64,000 bases of DNA, from assembly GCF_000165425.1 (NCBI RefSeq), contig NW_001799631.1, forward strand, positions 283,131-347,130, in the 5' to 3' direction. Position 1 is the stretch's first letter; every line of letters starts with the position of its first letter. Below are positions 24,047 to 39,938 of this stretch, one piece after another. A model generated the notes under the pieces. It was not told where the DNA came from. It was given only the letters and a program-made list of their open reading frames with translations, and did no database searches. Made by a program: the position numbers and the translations under genes. The DNA is from Paramecium tetraurelia. Taxonomy: Eukaryota > Ciliophora > Oligohymenophorea > Peniculida > Parameciidae.

Positions 24047-27000
24047 TCAATTGTTTTTAAATTCATAAAGATTTGTCTTATGAACAGAGATCTGAGTTCC
24101 GTGGAATGCTTTTTCAGGATGCAAACCACCAAAGTCTGATTGTTAAGTGTTCCTCTTATTCCCAATCCTGGTTTACCGTGGTATTTTAGATGCGTGTTTG
24201 GATTTCTTGGTATTGATTTCATCTTGAAATGGATCATCGCTAATAGAAATACATTTTAAATTACATTAATTTTAATTTTCGTTTGATTCTCAAAGCCTTG
24301 TTCATAGCCAAATTATTAAAGGTATACAATGAGAAGTTATTCCCAAAGTTCTTTCTTTTGTCTATATTCATCTTCAGAATCCTAAAGGCTCTGGGTACAA
24401 CCACACAAGGGTTGTTCCAACTGAAATAAAACCGAAAGTTTTTCATCTATTCAAAATTTTCCAACTCCATCGATTAAGAAGGACAAGAGCAATCGAAAAC
24501 AGGAACAGACATCTCTTAATTTTGAGTCTGAGATGGATTATCTTGGATCTTTAAAGTTCTTAGAGTTTTCGTAGTTTTTGTAAGATTTGTTTTAGAGGAC
24601 CGCTTTTTGAATAGTTCTCTTTTATCTGGAAACTAGTACTCTTATGAAATTTCTCTAGTGTCCTTTGACAATCGGCATTTCCTAATTTGATTAGAAAACG
24701 ATTGCCCTCTTTCTCTATGTTCTAATTAAGTTTGAGATTGAATGTTATTTTGAGAATCAATCTTCTTTACTTTCTTTATTTAGCTATTTCTTTAATGAAG
24801 TTATTTCTGATTCTCATTATTTGATTACTAATGCTAATCAATCATTTAGGAAAATCTGAAATCATCTAATTTCTGAAGATTCGATATTGAGATATTGATC
24901 GATGATTGCTGTTATCTATCTTAGATTGAATCAGTTAGTTATTCTTCTTTGATGGAAGCCAACTTATTATTAATTGAATCTGAAACAAAGAAGCCAGCAG
25001 TTTGATTTTTTTATTTGGGTTATTTCACTCTTGGATTCTGCATACCTCCACTATCTTTTGAACTATCACTTTCTTAAATCGGTTGAAGATGGTTGTCTTA
25101 TGATTGACTCCTATTTTGAGACTGTTGTCTAGACAATCTAGAGAGACTCTTAGTTTATGAGGCTAATATCAGTAATGTTTGTTACAATACTCCTAGGGAG
25201 AGACAGCTAATTCACTTTGAGAGTCCTCAAATTCCTCATCCTCATAAGAGGCATTATCAAATGCATAATTGGTTTGGAAATCTTTCACAATTTTATGATT
25301 TATTTTAGACTCCTTAAGTGTATGATACTTTCTTCTACTAGCCTTTCTTCTTTCATATTTGCAATTCCTTTCTTATTGAGATGGATAATTCTCTTTCTTA
25401 AGGACTCTTTCCTGATCAGCAACATAATGCAAAACAGGACAATCCTTGATGAGATGAGTGAATTTGCTACACGAATAGCAACTCAACTTAGCAGGTTGGT
25501 AATTGTTACTCTCCAGAATGCTATCTCTCACTTCACAAAATCTTTCCTAACTTAAATTCTCTATAAAAATACCATGTCTAATGGAAATTACGCCAAAACA
25601 TTCAATAGATGCAACCTTGAAATCTTGTATGCTCTAGCAAAGCCTACACTCTTGGCAGATGCAGTTCTAGGCATTCCTGTAAAGAAAGCGTATTCTCCAA
25701 AAGAATCTCCTTTACTCAAATACGATAACTCTCTACTATTACTCTCATCGTTGAGATCCTAAAATTAGATGCAAATTGTTCCTTTGGTTATCATGTACAT
25801 AGCTGCATCATCAATAGTATCTTACACAATTATTTAATCCTCAGGTGAAAATCTTACTTCTTCCATCACCAAAGATAGTAATTTTAGTGTTTTCTAAGAG
25901 AATTTGGCTAGCAATGTATTTGTTCTCATTACGTTGTGTCTAATCTCGAAATTCAGTTCCTCCAATAAACTATTTGATAACTTTGATTTAATCTGTGAAA
26001 TCTCTTCATCATTAATCTCCTGTTCCTCTGCGAATATATAATCATAGTAATTTCTAATTCGTTGTTACAACTCTGTCTGAATTTGATTTTTTATTAAATA
26101 TTAATTCAATAGATTTACGCTTTTCTTATATAACACATATCTGGAATTTAGATTGGTAAGCATCAAACCTATTGAATTAAACGAAAATGCAAAAACACCG
26201 CAAGCCAAAAACATACTAAAATTTGCACAAATTCTCTCTGCTTGATTCTAAGGTGTCAAATCCCCATATCCCACAGTAATCATAGTTTAAACAGCCCAAT
26301 ATATAGCATAATTATATTTTTGAAACATATCAGGGTCTTAAACATAGGTGTCTATCCATGTTTAACGATGACCCTACTAATAATATGCAACCCCATGCCA
26401 TAAACAAGCAAATAGATGTCCTACATAAATAACCATGAATAACAATTTAACCAATTCTATGAAATCTTAATATAAACCAGTAAAATGAAAGAATCTAATT
26501 TAAATATTATATTTATACTCTTCCAACTTTCGAACTCTATCCTAAAGCTTAAATTATCTGCTACAATAATAAATTAAATATGGACATATCTGCCATCCCA
26601 ATCTATCATGAGAACTGTCTATCTCATTCTCGATTCCAACCAGAAGTGCTACGAATGACAACTTTCATAGATTACGATTACATACCAAATCATAAATTCC
26701 CTAGCTATTTAGGTAATTTATAAAAATCTTCCTTCTTGATCGTATTATCACTCCTTTTTCTATGATGGAAGTATTAATAACAACAAAACTGTCAATTAGG
26801 ATGCTGAAGAGAAAAAACTTTTCAACACTTTTTACTGTCAGTTCCCCAAACACTTTTTATTAGTAGGTTACACCAAATGAAATATTAAAGGGAGTCCAAA
26901 AAAATACAATTATTGTGGTGAGAATGTGCAGAAATTGCCATCCTATCACAAGATTGCTGCTTTGATCCAATATCGGGAAAAATTTCAGACGTTTACATAT

Positions 27001-27552
27001 TTTTTAAAGGCAATTTTTTTTGACTTTTTTGTGTGAATATAAATATCTAAGATCATCCATTAAACTTCTTTGGTAATCGCTAAAATGATGAGATTTCTTC
27101 ACATATGACTTTTGTAATAAATTCTCAATGAATCTATTGAACGAGCTTTTGGCAATTACTAATCTTAAGAAATTGTTAATCTATGAAGAATTATTTATTT
27201 GGGCTGTGTTCTTGAGTTTAGTATCATTTGATTCTTTATTTATTTCGAGTTTTGATGTTAAAACCAAGGGATTTTCCTCGATTATTGCATCCTGATGGGA
27301 CATCGATAATTTTTAAAGTTCTAAAGCCTTATCCTACCTTGAAGACAGAGGATTATCAATGATTTAACTTCCAATTGAAGGTGATTGGATAGGGTTATCC
27401 CCTTCATCCAATGGATCTACTTTTTTAGTAAATCGAGCAGGCCCACCAGGACTTTTTTTCTGAGAATCATCTATATGACTTTGATTTTGATCTGCCTAAT
27501 TCTGATCGACATTATAACTTTACTCAAATTCAATAAAGATGTCTGAGATCAT
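24047..27552 (-). CDS. voltage/cyclic-nucleotide-gated-type potassium channel with zinc knuckle
   Basis: Opens MISDIFIEFEQSYNVD and runs to TGA at 24047-24049. The order is: long cytosolic N-terminus with SDYQRSLMDDLRYLYSHKK, S1 (NLVIGWQFLHILTTIIVFF), S2-S3 (FFLFSILIDSFVVINTSII), a linker with few S4 charges, S5 (LVKLLFMVIYVGHLFACLWH), pore with selectivity filter TMITVGYGDLTP, S6 (ANFSMFLACGVFAFSFNSI), C-linker, and a cNMP-binding domain with GDSFGEYAFFTG and PRTASAKS. The C-terminal tail holds CYSCSKFTHLIKDC, a C-x2-C-x4-H-x4-C knuckle, then a long Ser-rich region. GYGD means K+ selectivity. A 24-nt intron (GTATGT...GAAAG) lies in the S3 region, and other introns are likely. Such channels are numerous in Paramecium and act in ciliary and plasma membrane excitability. 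Confidence 0.9.
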
Positions 27553-27719
27553 TTTTGTTAATTAATATATATTGATATTTTGATCAATTTAAATTCTTAT
27601 CTAAGATTACAGTACTAGCAATATCTTATGGATGGTAATTACTAAACCTAGGTTGCTCTGTTTGAGAAATCGGTAATTAGGGAAGTTTAAACGATTAATA
27701 AATTGAATTATTTTTATTT
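27553..27719. promoter_or_regulatory. shared upstream region of two divergent genes
   Basis: Only 167 AT-rich bases separate the start codons of the K+ channel (minus) and the m-AAA protease (plus), so promoters for both must lie here or inside the genes. No specific motif is recognised; this is inferred from layout. Confidence 0.35.
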
Positions 27720-29880
<2,161 letters not shown>

Positions 29881-30236
29881 TATTAAATATTATTTTTACA
29901 GTATATTATCATAAACTGAGTGGAATCTCTATTGTATCCAAGATCTAATTCATATGGTTAATCATTTAAATTATAAAATTTATAATTAAATATGACAATT
30001 TTATATAACATCATCTCATTATAGAATTTAGTTCCTATCATCAAAAACATATAGAAATGGACTATGGGAATGGTTGCTGTTCCAATGACTATTGCGAAGA
30101 GCATTCTCGATCATCTGAGTTTATATGGAATAGTTCTGATTCTTACTGTTGTACTCCGAAAAAATATTTTTAAAATATTGTCTATATAATTAGAATACTT
30201 TAAATTTTAATTCATTTATATATAAGAAATAAATCA
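29881..30236. other. spacer with one possible small membrane-protein frame
   Basis: An open frame from ATG 29991 reads MTILYNIISLQNLVPIIKN, then two hydrophobic stretches (WTMGMVAVPMTIA and LYGIVLILTVVL). A second overlapping frame from about 30056 is Cys-rich (MDYGNGCCSNDYCEEHS). They cannot both be real, and neither has a clean TGA before the next gene. The rest is AT-rich spacer. Confidence 0.3.
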
Positions 30237-31076
30237 ATGTTATCAGAAGTCAACAAGGAGATTAGATAGGATTAATTGGTTCCTCAATTGAATCAAGCTC
30301 CCAGTAGCACATTCTTCGTGTACAATTGTTACATCCCAGTTGTTTAAGATTTTATGAATCAACCCCCCACATTGCAAGTCCGAAACTCAAGTAAATTAGC
30401 TTAGATAATGTAGGCGAATCTTTCCCATAAATATTGAAATAAACAGATAGTTTGCAAATGGGACACCTTGGACCTGGGATGTCTATTCCCAGTTTTTAAT
30501 TTGGAGCATCTACACCCTTCATTAATGCAGACGATGTCATGAGAAATGTTCAACCACAAACTACTCAGAATCACTTCGCATCATTCATTTTAAATGAACA
30601 ACTCAAACCATAGAATATGCCTTAAAAAAACAGAATCATTGAAGGTACCCAAATTTTGTGTGACGTTGAAATTGTGCTCATCTCTCGTTATTTCGATATG
30701 AAAGCAACTGTAAATGATTTGTCCGATTAACTTAGTTATTTTGCTCTCCCAACAACAAATACAATCTAAAAGAGGACACTTCCATTTCAAATTCTGAATG
30801 GCTTAAAGATAGAATGTCCTACAGATACAAGAAACCTGTACGATTATATTTCAATATTCTTAGATCAAGGAATCCTTCTGCGATATGATCGAAGTTATTC
30901 AAAAAGAAGGCGAGACTAACATGAAGGGAATCATCCAACCGATTAAATTCTAATAAAATGGTTTCGATTCCATAGAACGGCAAGTGCCCAAAAGTGTGAA
31001 ATTAGAAAAACCATTCTCACTTTTCATCTTAGAAATACAATAACTTATTTCTTAGTTTCTATTTAACATCTATTGA
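30237..31076 (+). CDS. unknown protein, four exons
   Basis: About 254 residues. Three introns, 30391-30413 (23 nt), 30710-30735 (26 nt) and 30838-30863 (26 nt), all GTA...TAG, are each needed to keep the frame, so the model is well supported. The N-terminal half is Gln/Pro/Ser-rich; the C-terminal half is denser (QILCDVEIVLISRYFDMKA, EWLKDRMSYRYKKPIKESF, DMIEVIQKEGETNMKGIIQP). No signal peptide or membrane helix was seen. No family is recognised. It lies downstream of the m-AAA gene on the same strand, but nothing links the two. Confidence 0.65.
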
Positions 31077-31287
31077 CGAAATAGGACTGAATGTTGTTTA
31101 AATGTTTATATGTTCCTTATTTTAACGATTTTCCATATATTATTTAATCAATATGCATCAATAATGTTTCACTATTCCATATTATCCATATTCATTATTA
31201 ATATTAAAATGGATAATATTTTAAAACAACAATATAATTCTTATAAAACTAGTATATATATGTAAAATAATAAAAAAATATATCTAC

Positions 31288-31978
31288 TCAACCCCATCTA
31301 TACATTCCAGGGGGATAGAATGGACGAGCTATCATTTTATCTGAAGATTGATATTTCTTAATTGCGGGTAAATTTACAAAGTTTTCATTATGCTTCTTTA
31401 ATCCCACAGGAGTTGTAAAAGCTTCTGGGTTGTAATTTCTTAAAATCTCCTCCGCTTCAAACAATTGAAAATCAATGTATGTCAAATTGTCTCCTACAGC
31501 CCATTGTCGATTCTCCAACACTTTGCTAAGCTTCTCAGCTATCCAAAGCACTTCTTGATTGAAGAAGTTTTCCTTCTTTGCCTCAAATTGGTCTTCTGGA
31601 ATTGTGAATAATGCAATCAGACTTTTGAATAAGTCTTGTAGAACACCTCTTAGAGATGCCAGAGTGACCTATTCCTTTGGGTTTTGGCCCAATAACTCAG
31701 GTTTATTGGCTCGATAAGCCAAATATACATAAAGTGCTTGGCTTTCAAAAACCAATTCATCTCCATCCTTAATATAAGGTAAGTTCGCTAGAACATGCTA
31801 ATTGAGTGGAGCAGATGTGATATCAGCAAACCATTCTTCAGGTTTGTAATACCTCTTTTCCTCATATGGTAATCCTAGATACTCTAAATAGAATCTCACT
31901 ATAAATAGTGATTGTAAATTTACATGGTTAAGCAAGACCTCTGATAGCTCAATATCCCAAGACAATTTCGTCTCCCAT
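31288..31978 (-). CDS. glutathione S-transferase (mu-like) with in-frame TGA at a conserved Trp
   Basis: About 220 residues if read through. The N-terminal thioredoxin-like half has the expected GY-x-AIRGLAQPLRFYLEYLG (glutathione-site Tyr), PYEEKRYYKPEEWF, NLPYIKDGDELVFESQALYV (SNAIL/TRAIL-like) and the C-terminal helical half has WAVGDNLTYIDFQLFEAEEI (N-capping/hydrophobic-staple motif), ending YRWG-TGA at 31288-31290. One 25-nt intron removes GTAAATTT...TATAG near 31904-31928. At the position of the near-invariant Trp of the GYW motif the codon is TGA, not TGG (plus strand TCA near 31949). This is a nonsense mutation or base error; all else is intact. The enzyme would conjugate glutathione to electrophiles in the cytosol. 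Confidence 0.85.
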
Positions 31979-32629
31979 TATTTAATTAAATTAATAACCT
32001 GATTTAATTTTAAAGATCACATTTAAAGGGCGAATAAGTATAAACTGTTATATTCGATAATTTTAATTTTCAATATTTTTGTATTAATCAATATATGAAT
32101 TGGAATAATATTAAAAGATATAATAATAGTAAAGGATCTTTAATTTTTGGAAGAATGAATAAAACAAAATTTACATAAAATTGTGTGTGTGTGTGTGTAT
32201 TTATTATAATTATATATGTATAACTATTTCAGCATAATTAATGATATTAAAATTAATTATTTTTACAATAATAATCGACCTGCTATTTATTATTATGATA
32301 ATAACTACTATAATTAATAAGGTAGAAATAACTATTATAAATCACAATTATAATCATAAAGTAGATTTTAAAAATAATACATCCAAAGTATTTCTTGACT
32401 TTTTTCTATAGAGTTTCATGACATATATGCAGTATTAAAGAACCAAATCAAATTTATACTGATTGTGCTGTTTCGATTTATTAAATTTCTTATTGCATAT
32501 TTAATTATAAGAAGGCAACCTCCTGTAATTATTCAGCATTAAATTACTTGAAAAATAGAAGGCCAATAATAAGGTAGAGATCCAATTTATGGAAATAGTT
32601 GAATCTTTAGAATAAAAATAATGAATGAT
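31979..32629. other. AT-rich spacer with a TG microsatellite
   Basis: About 650 bases with no supportable gene on either strand; AT content is very high. It holds the TG repeat listed separately. It probably contains the GST promoter at its left side. Confidence 0.55.
32182..32198. repeat. (TG)8 microsatellite
   Basis: Simple dinucleotide run in non-coding sequence. Confidence 0.9.
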
Positions 32630-32809
32630 TCATTAAATTATACAAAGACCATATTCACGTTCCTTGCCAAATTCCACGATTTTCTCGAATTCATCATTGT
32701 CTGGAATTTCAACCAACTTAGCATCAACTTTGGTTACATATTTGGATTCCCTAACAAAGCTTTTGCTTTATTATGTTTGGATAGCCGTTTAAGATGAGTT
32801 CTATTGCAT
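32630..32809 (-). CDS. 59-residue unknown protein
   Basis: An intact frame from ATG (32807-32809) to TGA (32630-32632), only 36 bases downstream of the Get3 stop on the same strand. The protein is Gln/Ser-rich at the N-terminus (MQQNSSQTAIQTQQSKSF) and more ordered afterwards (SKYVTKVDAKLVEIPDN, FEKIVEFGKEREYGLCII). There is no intron and no known domain. It might instead be an unspliced 3' exon, but the Get3 C-terminus is complete without it. Confidence 0.45.
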
Positions 32810-32845
32810 TTTTTATTATTAAATATATATTAAATAACCCCTTAA

Positions 32846-33921
<1,076 letters not shown>

Positions 33922-34068
33922 TTATTATTTTATTATTTAAATTTTGATAAATTTTCTTTGTATATCATAGACTTTTTTCTGAATGTTTCAAATTTATATA
34001 AAATTAAGATAAACTTCTCATCATTACACGAATTTATAATGAGAATTTAAGTTATCATTAGAAAATAT

Positions 34069-35124
<1,056 letters not shown>

Positions 35125-35624
35125 TTATAAATAAAAAATAATTATGTTTTTAATCGAAATTTTGAAAACAAGTTCCTCTGAATTCATATTATGATGAATG
35201 TTCAAAATATAATAACATTGTAATCTCAATTCTATAGATAGGAAAATTGAATATTTAAAATATCTCTCGTGAATTTTGGACATTCATTCATCTATTTATG
35301 AATTAGAATTAATATTTTTTGTATTATTATAAATAAACTATTGGTAATTATTAAAGTAAATAATTTTATCTCTATTTTACTTGATAACGAAAAATATAGA
35401 AACGCTAACATTAAAATCGAAATTTGACTAGGATTATTAAAATTTATAATTAAAATCATCGAATAATTTAATGATTGAGGCTTCTTTATTCATAACGCAG
35501 TTCAAATAGATTATCTATTCTACTCACACTAAAATTTCAATTTATACTTTTTCAATAATATTAATAAATAAATTCAAAAAAATACTTGAGAAACCGGCAT
35601 TTTAATATTAAATGAATAAAGCAA
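35125..35624. other. AT-rich spacer
   Basis: About 500 bases between the kinase start and the RING gene stop (both minus strand). No convincing frame or structured RNA seen. Confidence 0.5.
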
Positions 35625-36674
35625 TCAACCATGATGACAAATAGGACATTATTTAGACTTTTTCAACCAACAAGTAAAGCAAGTTAAATGGAATCTGTGG
35701 ATACAAAGTAATATTGCCAACTTGTCTCCGTCCAAGTATGTCTAAGCACAAATAGAACACTCTAAATTATCCTCTGACAAATTTGGGTTATGCTTAAATT
35801 CAGTTTCAATAAAATTTAATTAATTTCCTTAAGGTTGCTGTTAATTCTGAAAAAATTAATTTCCCTAGTCCTACTATTATTATTAATTTTAAATGATTTA
35901 TTATTACTATTATTGTTCTTAAGGTAGTTTGTTTTAAAATACGTTATTTATTTGTCTCTATTCCAAAATAAGTTATGGTAGATACTCAGAAGGTATTTAA
36001 GGAAAGGATTATTTTATATTATCATATTCCTCTTGTGTCATCTAGAGGGAATTTAAAAATCGCTTAAAGAAGAGTGGTTAATGTTCGTTTTCCATTGACA
36101 AAGCTCTTCTGAGATATTTATAATTTCCTTTATTATCAAGATACATGGGAATAAAGTTTTATTAAACCTCATTGGCTTGTATTTGCTCTTCTTCTGGTCC
36201 TTAAATAAAATTAAACTGATTTTTCTCAGATTCAATTTAATTAAACTGATTTTCCACTTAAATTTTGTTTTCAAAGTTTTATTATATAATATTTTAATTT
36301 CCCTAATTCTCTGCTTTCTCAAATTGTAATAACTCTTCGTCAAAAACCTCTGCAAATTACATAGCAAAATTATTCTTAATATTTTTTTATTTTATTTAAG
36401 TTGTATGCTCCCTTTTTGATGCGGTGTTTTTGTTTTGTAGTTATTTCTTATTATTCTTAACATAAACTTTTTTTTCGATTGGCTTCTTCATATTTGGTTG
36501 TTATTCTTTTTTTTTCCCTCTTCCTTTATACGCTGTTTAATAATAATTAATACCTTTTTTTTTTTCAGGCATTTCATACATACTCCCTGAATCTTCCATA
36601 TGATTGCCACTCTTTAAAGCTTGGTTTACTTCAAAGTCAAAGTCATCCGATGAAACCTAAAATTAAGCATCCAT
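35625..36674 (-). CDS. RING-H2 finger protein, probable E3 ubiquitin ligase
   Basis: About 342 residues. It starts MDAQFQVSSDDFDFEVNQAL. A 21-nt intron (GTATTAATTATTATTAAACAG) follows EKKK, and the phase works only if all 11 A of the homopolymer are real. The middle is a Gln/Asn/Glu-rich disordered stretch with NPLFFKRFLNSLQM-like hydrophobic patches. The last ~50 residues are a RING-H2: ECSIC, then LCIHRFHLTC, then W and CPICHHG, that is C-x2-C, C-x-H-x2-H-x2-C and C-P-x-C. The TGA is at 35625-35627, right after the finger. There is no membrane helix, so it is probably soluble. Plus-strand frames at 35612-35850 are shadows. Confidence 0.8.
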
Positions 36675-37371
36675 TTTCAAATATTATTATAATTTATAAT
36701 CTCTTATTAATAGAAAATAAGAAGGAATTAAATAATCTTTAAAATAAATGGTAACAAAAATTCATCAAATATAACAAAACCAAAAAAGCCCTTGATTAAA
36801 TCTCAGGAAATAGTCATGTTTGGAAAATAGACCAAGAGTATACAATATTCGTTTAAATTTAAATAATCTATTTACACTTAATTTATTATTGTATCATGTC
36901 ATATTATGCTGAACCAATAAATGTCAAAATACTTATTTGCTTAGGAAGCAATATATTTTCCTCTGAGGATATATATATTAAATATTAATTGCAGATATTC
37001 TTTAGATCAATTATGATTTGAATAATTCACTTAATTTCTTTTTTCAGTTTGATTTTAGCAATAAGTTATTGATCATATAAAAGTATATCAAAAAATAAAT
37101 CAGATCAATTAATCTTTAAACTATTTGAAATATCAAAGGACTCAAAATAAATATCATGGTTCTTCTGATATTTATAATATATCTATTGGATATGTTTAAT
37201 AATAGATCTGTGAATGAATGTAATGTTATCAATCTTTCTTTACTTTTATTGAGTCATTCAACAATTTAAATTTGATTCTAATTAAAGTGTGAGAATTATT
37301 ATAAAATTTATAAAATGTATGGACATCATCTCAAAGATTGAATAACAAATCTGATTAATTTTTATAATTTC
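36675..37371. other. long AT-rich spacer
   Basis: About 700 bases between two minus-strand genes. AT-rich, TGA in every frame at short intervals, no protein-like stretch and no recognisable RNA. It is among the longest empty regions in the window. Confidence 0.5.
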
Positions 37372-37726
37372 TCATGAATTATCCTTCAACTTAAGTTTAG
37401 AGCATTTTAATTTGTGTCTCTGCTTTGATTTTTTGTCCCTTTCTATGGCATTCGACTCGTCATCACTTGTGCATGTGTCAGATTTCTCATCTTCATCTAA
37501 TTTATGAGTAAACTGTGCTCTACAAACTAAAGGGTTATATATTTGTTACCATTAAATTTTAATTTTCCTGCATTTTCGTTATCAATTGTATCCTCTGACC
37601 ATTAGACTGATTTATTGGGTTATTTAGTTTTCTTTCTTTTTTGCTTTGATTGTGTTGGTTCTTATTGCATCTTATAAAAGTGAACAATTGAATTACCTAG
37701 ACTTCTGTTTAAGTTAATGATATCAT
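37372..37726 (-). CDS. protein phosphatase 1 inhibitor-3 (PPP1R11/Ypi1 type)
   Basis: About 100 residues. The central motif KSVQWSEDTIDNENAGKLKF matches the inhibitor-3 core: an RVxF-type PP1-docking site (K-x-V-x-W) followed by xDTxDNE and a Lys-rich patch, then a Cys and a His before an acidic segment (KLDEDEKSDTCTSDDES). In animals the core is followed by CCIY; here only VCRAQFTH remains, so the metal-binding Cys pattern is reduced. Introns: 37527-37549 (23 nt) and probably 37671-37696 (26 nt, ends AAG). The start could be Met 37726 or, without the first exon, Met 37670. It binds and restrains PP1, probably in the nucleus. Confidence 0.75.
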
Positions 37727-37743
37727 AATTTAGTAGGGATTAT

Positions 37744-38469
37744 ATGAATATTAGAATTAATATAATGTAATCGCTCATAAAAAACAATCCCATTACAGGG
37801 AATACTGTTTGTAAAATCCAAAATAGAGGCAAAAGAACGTTCACTACACATGATCATATTCAGAGTTCTTGTATTGTCAAGAATACTCCTGTGAATAAAA
37901 CTCCTAACAGACACAAAATCCCAGATCACTCAAATGAGCATTTCTATCCGCAAGATAATTCATATTAGAAGAGGGATTTAAGAAAGAGTTTGAGTACATT
38001 TCAACCTAAGGAAAATATAAGGGATCCACTAAGCAGAAAGATTTCAGATATATATGGATAAGAAATAAAAATTACTCGTTCGCCAATAAAATAATAATAA
38101 TAGCAATCAGATACGGTATCTCCTTAGAAAAGAAGAATAATGGATAATAAGAGTTCACATGTCGATTAGAATGATATCTATGAGGTGAATCTAAATTACA
38201 ATAAAGAAAAAACACTGCCATCTGATGTCAATTGGTTCTATGTTGATACAATCAAACATAGGCATGATTATAAAATTGAATAACCAAATCCTTGTCGATC
38301 TTCATAGAAGGATTAGAGAAGCGTGCTGGATTAAAACAATAAAAATGTTCCATAAAATAATTATTATTAAAAGTAGAACGACAAGCTCTCTAAAAAGTAA
38401 GAGGTTGCTCTCTAATATACTTATTTGAGAGCAGTTAAAAGGTCAGAACTGGTGATAAAGAAAAAATGA
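37744..38469 (+). CDS. unknown basic, low-complexity protein
   Basis: An intron-free frame of 241 residues ending in KRSELVIKKK-TGA. It is rich in Ser, Lys, Arg, Asn and Gln, with proline-directed sites (TPVNKTPNRHK, VSPQKRR, TRSPIK) that could be phosphorylated. A more ordered segment lies near the C-terminus (DVNWFYVDTIKHRHDYK). Its start is only 17 bases from the alternative upstream start of the PP1 inhibitor on the other strand. Met 37765 is an alternative start. No domain recognised. Confidence 0.6.
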
Positions 38470-38534
38470 TATTTACTACATTAATTATTAAATTCAACTT
38501 GTAAGAAAAGGAGTTAATCAAAATTAAATAGAGC

Positions 38535-38936
38535 TCATCTACAGGATCCCAATTTCTTTGGCCTAAAAAATTAGTTAATCACAAAGTTTTATCTCTCTAT
38601 AAAAATATCATGATTATGATTGTAACAGGCACTTCTATTTGAGCTATTATTTCGATGTGGAATTTTATGTTTGCTAGTTAAAATACCAAGCATATTGTTA
38701 TATTCTCCTATATATTTGTTTGTTTTAATGTTTGAAAAATGTTTAATTTTTGGTAATGCTAATTTGTATTGATTAATTCTAATGTTAACTGGGCTAACTC
38801 CTTAAGTATTTTGTTTCTCATATAATTCGTCTGAAGTGTAATGATTCAACTATATTAATTCGCTTCTTTGAAGTTTCGTTAATTCCTACTTTTAATGGGA
38901 TCTTCTTCGTATAACTAGTTTTTCATCACTCAACAT
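38535..38936 (-). CDS. unknown basic protein of 133 residues
   Basis: A clean intron-free frame from ATG 38936 to TGA 38535-38537 with TAA/TAG as Gln. It starts MLSDEKLVIRRRSHQKQEL and contains YTSDELYEKQNTQGVSPVN and YKLALPKIKHFSNIK. Overall positive charge, no membrane helix, no known motif. Codon use and base composition are like neighbouring genes. Confidence 0.55.
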
Positions 38937-39503
38937 ATCAAATTAATATTTTTATTTTATTTGTTCTATTCATAATAATATACAATCTATTAATCTAAAT
39001 TTAGAAATATTTTAATTTATCAAACATGATTTAGTATAAAAATGCTTCAATCAAACAATTTTAATGTTTATTTACTTTACATAATACAATAAATTAAACC
39101 TCTTCTCCTATCTTTTAGAATAAATTAATTTAAACTTTCTGATCTGCTCTACTAAATACTAATCATCAATTCAGGTTTCTATTGAATAAAATGATTTACG
39201 AAGAGCAGTAGACTATAAGTATGAATTCATTTTATCTAAAACTATGGATTATTTATTTAATTAAAAAAACAAAAAATATTCTAAGGATAAATAATTGTGC
39301 ATTTTTTTTAAACTTAGTATAATTATGCTCAAAGATCGTATGATTTTTAGATATTTATTAATGTATTACAACTTATATTATATTATTGTTAAATATCAAT
39401 AACTAAATAATTGAGTCATATGAGCAATTAATAATTGTGTATTCTGATATATATATATGAATTTTAATTATATAATTGCGTGTAAATTTTGAATTTAAAA
39501 TGC
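38937..39503. other. AT-rich spacer
   Basis: About 570 bases with no supportable frame, between two minus-strand genes. No RNA gene recognised. Confidence 0.5.
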
Positions 39504-39872
39504 TCAAATTGCACCAACAACTCTAGGAATAAATCCTTTAATTAGTTCAATTACGGGCATCATTCTTCCACCAGAGGGTCCCTAGTCATCTCCATTATTT
39601 TCATCATCAGAATATTCCTCCTATTATTCTTAGGTTTCATTGGAGTCCTATTCTGTTTGACTAGCTTCCTCAACATATTCAGTTTCCAACAGTAAATATT
39701 CTTTGAGTAGAGACTTAACAGGTATTGCTTAAACTTGATTCTAAAAATTGGGGTTTAGTATTACTTATTCAAAATAGAAGACTTTATCATTCAATGTGAT
39801 TTCTGTATCTGGGACATAGCAAATAGCTTGTCTTAAGTTTTTTAAGAATGTTGAAGACAAGCGTGCTATCAT
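39504..39872 (-). CDS. unknown small acidic protein
   Basis: About 122 codons without splicing. A 24-nt segment (GTAATACTAAACCCCAATTTTTAG, near 39763-39740) looks like an in-frame intron, leaving about 114 residues. The N-terminus MIARLSSTFLKNLRQAI is an Arg-bearing amphipathic helix that could be a mitochondrial presequence. The middle is acidic (EYSDDENNGDDQGPSGG) and the end is hydrophobic (MMPVIELIKGFIPRVVGAI). No family recognised. Confidence 0.5.
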
Positions 39873-39938
39873 TGATAAACTAAAATTGATTAATTTATTT
39901 AATGGGTTTGATACAAAATATTACATTCCTTCCGTTCT

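Noticed and set aside
32182-32198. TG repeat as a regulatory element
   Set aside because: Simple repeat in spacer with no further evidence.
35612-35850. Plus-strand gene with a 20-nt intron
   Set aside because: It reads well by chance, but the same DNA on the minus strand encodes a RING-H2 finger with all metal ligands, which is far stronger.
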